Made by a program: the position numbers and the translations under genes. A DNA stretch of 64,000 bases from Phlegmacium glaucopus (Eukaryota; Basidiomycota; Agaricomycetes; Agaricales; Cortinariaceae): NCBI GenBank assembly GCA_015039465.1, contig MU130264.1, forward strand, positions 57,498 through 121,497, in the 5' to 3' direction. The notes below the pieces were generated by a model. The model saw only the letters and a program-made list of their open reading frames with translations, did not search any database and was not told the DNA's origin. Positions 58,236 through 64,000 of this stretch are shown here, piece after piece. Position 1 is the stretch's first letter, and each line of letters begins with the position of its first letter.

Positions 58236-59830
58236 TGTCAGCTAGGGGTGACAGCCTGGAGAGCACACTCACATCCTGCAATTGTCATCAGCTAGGGATG
58301 ACAGCCAGGAGAGGAAGCACTCACCCACTGCAATGCAGAGAGGTCATTGTTGTCAGCTAGGATGACAGCCAGGAGAGAGAGCACTCACACTCTGCAGTGC
58401 AGAGACACATTGTTGTCAGCTAGGGATGACAGCTAGGAGTGAGAGCACTCACATACTGCAATGTAGAGAGACATTGTTGTTCTCAGTTAGTATGACAGCC
58501 AAGAGAGAGAGAGAGCACTCACACTCTGTAATGCAGAGAGATAACATCATCATCAGCTGGGAATGACAGTCAGGAGAGAGAGCACTCACCCACTGTGATG
58601 CAGAGAGAGTCCATTGTTGTCAGCTAGGGTCCTAGAGATGACAGTCAGGAGAGGAAGCACTCACCCACTGCAATGCAGAGAGACATCATTCTTGTCAGTG
58701 AAATGACAGTCAGGAGAGGGAGCACTCACCCACTTCAATGCAGAGAGAAGCCTTTGTCATCAGCTAGGGATGACAGTCAGGAGAGAAAGCACTCACCCAC
58801 TGCAATACAGAGAGAGATCATTGTTGTTAGTTAAGGATGACAGCCAGGAGAGAGCACTCACATTCTGCAATGCAGAGAGAAGTCATTGTTGTCAGCAGTG
58901 ACAGCCAAGAGAGAGAGTGCTCACAAACTGTAATGTAGAGAGATTTATTGTTATCAGGTAGATGACAGACAGGTGAGAGAGCACCCACAAACTGCAATGC
59001 AGAGAGACATCATTGTTGTCAGCTAGCCTAGAGATGATGGCCAGAGAGAAAGCACCCACAAACTGCAATGCAGAGAGACATCATTATTGTCAGCTAGGGA
59101 TGATGGCCAGAGAGAGCACTCACATCCTGCAATGTAGAGAGACATCATCCTTGTCAGCTAGGGATGACAGGCAGATGAGAGAGCACTCACATCCTGCATT
59201 TCAGAGAGACATTATTGTTATCAGCTAGGGATCACAGCCAAGAGAGAGCACTCACAGCCTGCAATGCAGAGAGAGGCAGTTATTGTCAGCTAGGGATCAC
59301 AGCCAGGAGAGAGAACACTTACATGCTGCAACACAGAAAGAGGACATTGTTGTCAGCTAGCCCAGGAGATAGCCAGGAGAGAGAGCACTTACATCCTGCA
59401 ATGCAGAAAGAGGTCACTGTTGTCAGCTTGGGGTGACAGCCAGGAGAGAGCACTCACATGCTGCAATGCAGACAGAGCCCATTGTTGTCAGCTGGAGATG
59501 ACAGCCAGGTGAGAGAGCACTTACAATCTGCAATGCAGAGAGACATTATTGTTGTCAACTAGGGATCACAGCCAGAAGAGAACACTCACAAACTGCAATG
59601 TAGGGAGACATCATTGTTGTCAGCTGGAGATGACAGCCAGGTGAGAGAGCACTCACATCCTGCAATGCAGAGGGACATTATTGTTGACAACTAGCAATGA
59701 CAGCTGGGAGAGCACTCACAAACTGCAATGCAAAGAGACATCATTTTTGTCAGCTGGGGATAATAGCCAGGAGAGCACTCACATACTGCAATTCAGAGAT
59801 ATCATTGTTGTCAGCTAGGGGTGACAACCA
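57541..59830 (-). repeat. Tandem array of intron-like units separated by invariant 3 nt spacers
   Basis: On the minus strand each unit runs from a GTGAGT-type donor through a CTGAC/CTAAC-type branch point and a pyrimidine tract to a TGCAG acceptor, 50-75 nt in all. Between one acceptor and the next donor there are exactly 3 nt in about 25 successive units (59783 down to about 58210) plus a few at 57546-57700. The 3 nt vary (TTT, GAT, TGG, TAT, AGT, AAT, ATT, CAT, GCT). Donors vary only among GTGAGT, GTAAGT, GTGGGT and GTGAGC. It looks like single-codon exons between repeated introns; a plain minisatellite is the alternative. Confidence 0.7.
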
Positions 59831-59995
59831 GGATTGATTTTAATTACTGACTATTATTCTTGCCACCTCAAGGCTTTTTCTAACAGTCTCTCTTAAGATG
59901 ACCATGTCTGGCCTGAAATGCAATATTTGTTCTATATTGCCAGGTGCTGCATCATGAACCACAGTGAGTCTTTTTCTACTGCTTTTATGAAGGCC

Positions 59996-61093
59996 ACTCA
60001 CATATCTGATCTTGTAGCCTTGCATGGAAATTTATAATATTGAGACCCTATGATGAACAAGTTAGTACACATTTCATGGTTTTATTTTGCCCAGTGATTA
60101 TATATTACCCTCTTGTTACCTTCTTTGGAACTTGCTAGCAGGCCATATGATTCAAGGAGAATAACATCCACAAGAAGTCCATAGTTTGGAGAAAATATAG
60201 GTAGGTCCCAAAGTCTTGACCAACTCCACTGTAACACATTGAAGGGGCTTGTGCTGAATATGTCCTACAATTTCACAGTTTTTTCTTCTTTCAGATATAT
60301 ATCAATATAAGTACTCACCATTAATTGAAAAAACTGAGCAATGGTCAGTTAACATCCTGAAAGGATGGCAGAAATTCAATCAATCAGAACATACAGAGGC
60401 TACCTTTATTATTTCCAAGTCTGCACCACTTCCAATGAAAAGGTTTGACAAGGACAAACAACCTGCAGAAATGCAATCAATGTGAGGGACACAGAAAATT
60501 TGTAGGCTACACTAATACCACCAGAAAGGACAATAAATCGGTCACCATCCTCATTGTCAATAGAAGTTCCGAGGAACTGGGATATATATGGCTGACGGGC
60601 CAGTCTTTATAAGTAGTATGTGTCAGAAATTTTGAAATGGTAAGGGAAGGCAATAAAACTCACGGTGATTTGGCAAACTTCAGATGATCGTAAAAAATAT
60701 CTTCCCTATCCCGGTACCAATGGATGCGATACATTTTAACACGCGAGGTCAATGCCATTGGTTCCATCTCCATGGTCACAGTGCCGGTGGAACTGGTATG
60801 TAGAAGTTGCAGTGTTTGCTGATCGAAGTCGACCCATCGGTACTTATTCCACTTGAACGTAGTCAGTTTTTGGACAGTAGTCACTCGATCTTACGTACGT
60901 GAGATGACTTTTCCCTAGAATTAACGATCATATTTCCATGAACGATAGTGAATGTGCCTTGGTTGATGTTGACCCCATTTGCGTTGGTAAAGAAGGCGCC
61001 ATACGATGGTGACTGAGAGCCTTCGGGTAAACCATGCGTTGGATTGGCAAGTTGTTGGTCGTTCACGAGTTCGCTGGATAACAAGCGATTCAT
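59996..61093 (-). CDS. 5' exons of an unrecognised intron-rich gene leading into the array
   Basis: Exon 1 from ATG 61093 (MNRLLSSELVNDQQLANPTH) carries a GAFFTNANGVNINQGTFTIV motif, common at the N-terminus of agaric NLR-like and related proteins. After a GTACGT intron comes WNKYRWVDFDQQTLQLLHTS to HLKFAKSP, ending at a GTGAGT donor at about 60661. Further down, clear short exons follow: one with CLSLSNLFIGSGADLEI (about 60410-60470), one ending in INGEYLY-type sequence near 60320, a 157 nt exon with DIFSTSPFNVLQWSWSRLWD (about 60113-60270), and a 50 nt exon at 60002-60052. The next donor leads into the micro-exon array. No catalytic domain is recognised. The 3' end is unknown, possibly near 56.8 kb. 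Confidence 0.5.
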
Positions 61094-61662
61094 GCTGGAA
61101 GTGTTTATATAGTGCCGAGGGATCTGGATGTTGGACAATGTTGAGCTGCAGGCATCACGTTCTGTGACATGACCCCGGGCCTTCTTAGCGAAATTTTATT
61201 TTAGTGTATCCCTTTAGCGGCGCTGCGCACCATCCCCGATCTCTTTTTAATTTGCTGTTCAGCAAATGGTTTCACAAAGATAAGTAAGAATACGATGTTT
61301 TCTATGATATGTAGCGAAATTTCTCAGGAATGACTCATAGCGAAGACAAACGACCTTCCGCAGCCCGCAAGATTATCATTTTTAAAAAACATCAACAAAA
61401 TCGTCATCGAACTCAATACTCCATATCATCCCATAGCATATGTGTTACAAGGACTCGTTCTGTAGGATTTGGGCGGGAACAAGTGCCCAAGTACCTTGCA
61501 TATAAACTGTTCAGTAACCACAAAGTTATGCACTATAATTCATGGTTCGTCAAGTACGTATTTCGCCCTCATGTTCGTCTAAATCTGGCATATACATTCA
61601 AAATCTCGAAGGACAATAACCGTCTGGTCTTCCACGAAGAATCAGATCACTGACTAGAACAA
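61094..61662. other. Intergenic, one open frame without family
   Basis: A plus-strand frame at 61330-61653 (107 codons, ATG start) is basic and shows no recognisable domain. It may be chance. Confidence 0.3.
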
Positions 61663-63494
61663 TTATACAATAGCTCCCGCCTCTACAAGGATCTTGGCCT
61701 CAGTTTGGTCCTCTGAAATCCTAGATTGACTTGTGCTGGACTGACCACGACTCCCCTCTCTGGAGATGATGACAGTTTCGCGTGGACCTACCTCGGCCCC
61801 AGTCTCGCCTGGAACCTCATTAAACGACTCCTTCGAATCGTTAGCCAGACTAGCCTCACCCTCCGTGCGATCGACACCTTCACCTTGAACCTTGACCCAC
61901 TTCTTCAACATCGATTTCAAAGTCAATAACTTCTGACCAAACTTCTCGCTCATCTCCAAGAAACGCCGCCCAACAGGCGGGTTGAATGCCCGCATTTCTT
62001 CAGTGGTTGAGTCCCAAAGTTGGCTTAACTGCTGATGTTCATCTTGTAGGGGTTGCAGAGACCTGTCAGAAATTGGGCGCTTCATCTCGGTTCGTATTCG
62101 CTGGATCACCTCTTGACGTTTACGGACCATACGTTCGGCCCTAGCAAATAGTTGTCGTCCAGCAGAAGTCTCAGTGAGCTTCTTTTTCATATCAACCATC
62201 TCTTGCTGGAGGAGCAGCGAAGTTCGCTTGTTGGCTGCATCAATGAAGGGTAGGAGGAGGTGAAGAGCAGATTCGCGGGTACCCAGAAATCGGCCAGTTG
62301 TGGAGTTACGTTCGAGCATTTTATTCCAGTATTTGGTCTTCATCATTTCTTCTGCCAACTTTCCTGAGTCTTCGTCGACTTCATCCCACATGGTCGTCAC
62401 CAAAATGACATTTTGCAACGCGTTTTTACCGCAAAGTTCTTCAAATATGCGTAGATGCTTCACGGAGGTCGCAGCCATTTGAGTGTTCGATATCCGGTGA
62501 CAGTAGAGTAGACCGCTCAGCAAGATATCTTTCTGATATCTACGGAATTGAAGCCGTCAGTCACCATAAATTCAACCAACCTCCAAGATGACATACGTCG
62601 ATTTCAACCAATCAGCAACCATTTTGAGAATTTCGATGTCAGTCTTGTTTGTATGGTCAAATCCTGGGGTATCGACGAAAACGATATCACTGTCGACCAG
62701 GTCGGGGGAAGAAATTCTAATGGTACTAATTTCACTCGTGCATGATTCCAATTTATGTCCCACAGCTACGTTGGAATTTGCGATTGTATTGATGAACTTG
62801 ATAGACGTCAGCAAGAGATAAGAGGTCTGACATATAGTGTGAAGTACACACCGTGCTCTTCCCGGAACCGCTTGGACCCATTACTCTACAGAGAGATCCG
62901 GTGTAAGTTTCGGCAAACTCAAACCTGGAAACAGCTCACGCGATGATCACGTCGTTTTGATATAATTCCCCCATCTTGTCTTCTTTGGGGAAAGCCGGAG
63001 GACTGCCTGTGGCTGAGTGTTGGTGTTTCTGTTTGTTATAACGATGTTAAATCCTTTATCTAGATAGTGCGAGGTCGCTAACCTGTGCATTTTTTGTGTG
63101 TTTCGTCCTGTACATTTGAATTTGAACTCATTATAACACAATTTCGAGCTATTAATTACATACGACTTGTGGCTGTATGTACTCTCATTCAGCTCGCTGT
63201 TCGTTATATTGAAAAATATAAGGGAGCATACCTTGGGCTGCGTTTTGGTGGTTTTGGAACAAAGGATGAGACGGTGGAGGAGCTGGATATACTCTTTCAT
63301 TTGACTCGCTAAGTATATTAAGAAGTATAGGGAGCGTACATTTTTTCAAATTTGTGTCTTTCTAAGTCGGGGGAGATCTTGGCAGTGACGGTAGCTGAGG
63401 TATCCCTGAATTCAGGATGGTCGTTGTTCAAGTGGTTGTGGTCTAATTCATGGCTTGACTGGCTAGTGTGTAGCGATAAGGTTGGATTGCTCAT
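61663..63494 (-). CDS. AIG1/GIMAP-like P-loop GTPase E with long C-terminal tail
   Basis: A probable first exon starts at ATG 63494 (MSNPTLSLHTSQSSHELDHN). A small exon around 63090-63230 and then SPPAFPKEDKMGELYQNDVI follow. The 34 nt P-loop exon is 62852-62885 (VMGPSGSGKST). The switch exon has FINTIANSNVAVGHKLESCT and FVDTPGFDHTNKTD. The main exon from about 62536 has YCHRISNTQMAATS (the usual HRISDNR is changed), TTMWDEVDE, a coiled coil, NPPVGRRFLEMSEKFGQKLL and an acidic, Ser-rich tail of about 70 residues not found in the other members. The stop is at 61663. Confidence 0.8.
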
Positions 63495-64000
63495 GGTTGA
63501 CGTTAGAAACGAAGATTTGTGGTCATGTAGTAGACAACTTGCACCTTTTAACATGAGGCTAATGCCCCAGTGTCATACCATCTTGGCATCTTGCAGAAGC
63601 ATGTCATGACCTCAGATCACATCTTATCGTAAAAGTCGATGTTTGTATACACTGGCCAGTAACATTGTCACGATAGGATCTGATTTTGCAGTGTATACGA
63701 ACATCGACACACTCAGGTACATGACGATGTGTCGCTGTCAAATTGGATGCCGTAGCTCGCCATCGACTTCTTTTGATACTCCGGCGAGCCTGCCGGTCAG
63801 GTGCCGCTGGGTTTGGGTTGGGCAAGTAATTGATTAGGATCCTGTTTAGCGCTAGGGGTTCGCTTTAGTGGTTCGCGTTCAGGTTAGCGGTGGGGCTAGT
63901 AGGCAGGTATATCTCCTTTTCTCGCGGTCTTGGGTAGGCCAGGTGGTTAGAACTCCGGCTGCCGTGGGCGGTGTGTCGCGTCTCATTCCCCATCTTTTTT
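63495..64000. other. Window edge, no gene seen
   Basis: Only short overlapping frames are visible. A minus-strand frame at 63604-63825 is basic and unassigned. Confidence 0.4.

Larger units (their letters stand above)
56671..60538. other. CpG-free block of about 3.87 kb
   Basis: Reading line by line, I find no CG dinucleotide between the ACGTG at about 56670 and the TCG at 60539, whereas CG is common on both sides. TG and CA are abundant. The edges are sharp. The block includes the intron-like tandem array and the AT-rich flanks of the minus-strand gene. Strong 5-methylcytosine deamination (RIP-like or methylation-associated) of a repeated region is the simplest explanation. Confidence 0.85.

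Noticed and set aside
59013..59436. Plus-strand open frames of 70-73 codons
   Set aside because: They are translations of the tandem array in register with its unit length and repeat the same peptide; no start or domain supports them.
57541..59830. CRISPR-like regularly spaced repeats
   Set aside because: The genome is clearly eukaryotic, the between-unit gap is only 3 nt, and there are no cas genes; the units fit intron signals instead.

Overview
The window is nuclear DNA of a mushroom-forming basidiomycete (Agaricomycetes, probably Agaricales). Genes carry many short introns of about 45-70 nt with GTRNGT donors and CTRAY branch points. The families present (NACHT-WD40 receptor, short F-box proteins, Ser/Thr-rich single-pass membrane proteins, expanded AIG1/GIMAP-like GTPases) are typical of mushroom accessory regions.

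Layout. 1-9.1 kb, 20.6-22.1 kb and 23.7-31.5 kb are built from a broken-up segmental duplication whose unit is [+ strand membrane-protein gene] - [- strand HOS3-like histone deacetylase] - [about 1.4 kb non-coding block]. Three membrane-protein genes appear intact. One deacetylase (25.7-27.9 kb) appears intact and two (5.9-7.2 and 20.6-22.1 kb) are relics. Between paralogous copies, two internal segments (about 0.7 kb and 0.2 kb) are precisely inverted. Two small TIR elements sit side by side at 3.1-3.9 kb. At 10.1-11.1 kb there is a GTPase pseudogene. At 12.0-16.9 kb lies a complete NLR-type receptor: helical N-terminus, NACHT, and 14-15 nearly identical WD40 repeats. At 19.0-20.5 kb is a fusion of bacterial-type S-adenosylmethionine decarboxylase with a spermidine-synthase-like domain. 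32-41 kb holds an unidentified disordered/helical protein, a CRAL-TRIO (Sec14)-RhoGAP protein and a tandem pair of F-box-like genes.

41.6-63.5 kb is an immune-style GTPase cluster of seven loci and eight G domains, largely alternating in strand. It includes a GTPase fused to a MLKL/HELL-like four-helix domain and a gene encoding two different G domains in tandem. In every member, and in the pseudogene, the P-loop lies on its own exon of exactly 34 nt. Interrupting the cluster are a steroid-reductase-like membrane enzyme (55.5-56.5 kb) and a strange 3.9 kb block (56.67-60.54 kb) with no CpG dinucleotide at all. That block contains an array of about 25 intron-like units on the - strand. The units are separated by spacers of exactly 3 nt, so the array reads as a string of single-codon micro-exons inside a gene whose recognisable 5' exons lie at 60.0-61.1 kb. 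This array is the strongest candidate for something undescribed.

Functionally the window suggests rapidly evolving self/non-self or innate-immunity genes (NLR, GTPases, MLKL-like domains) mixed with duplicated membrane and chromatin genes and a few housekeeping-type enzymes. All exon structures are read by eye; start codons and short exons are the least certain part.
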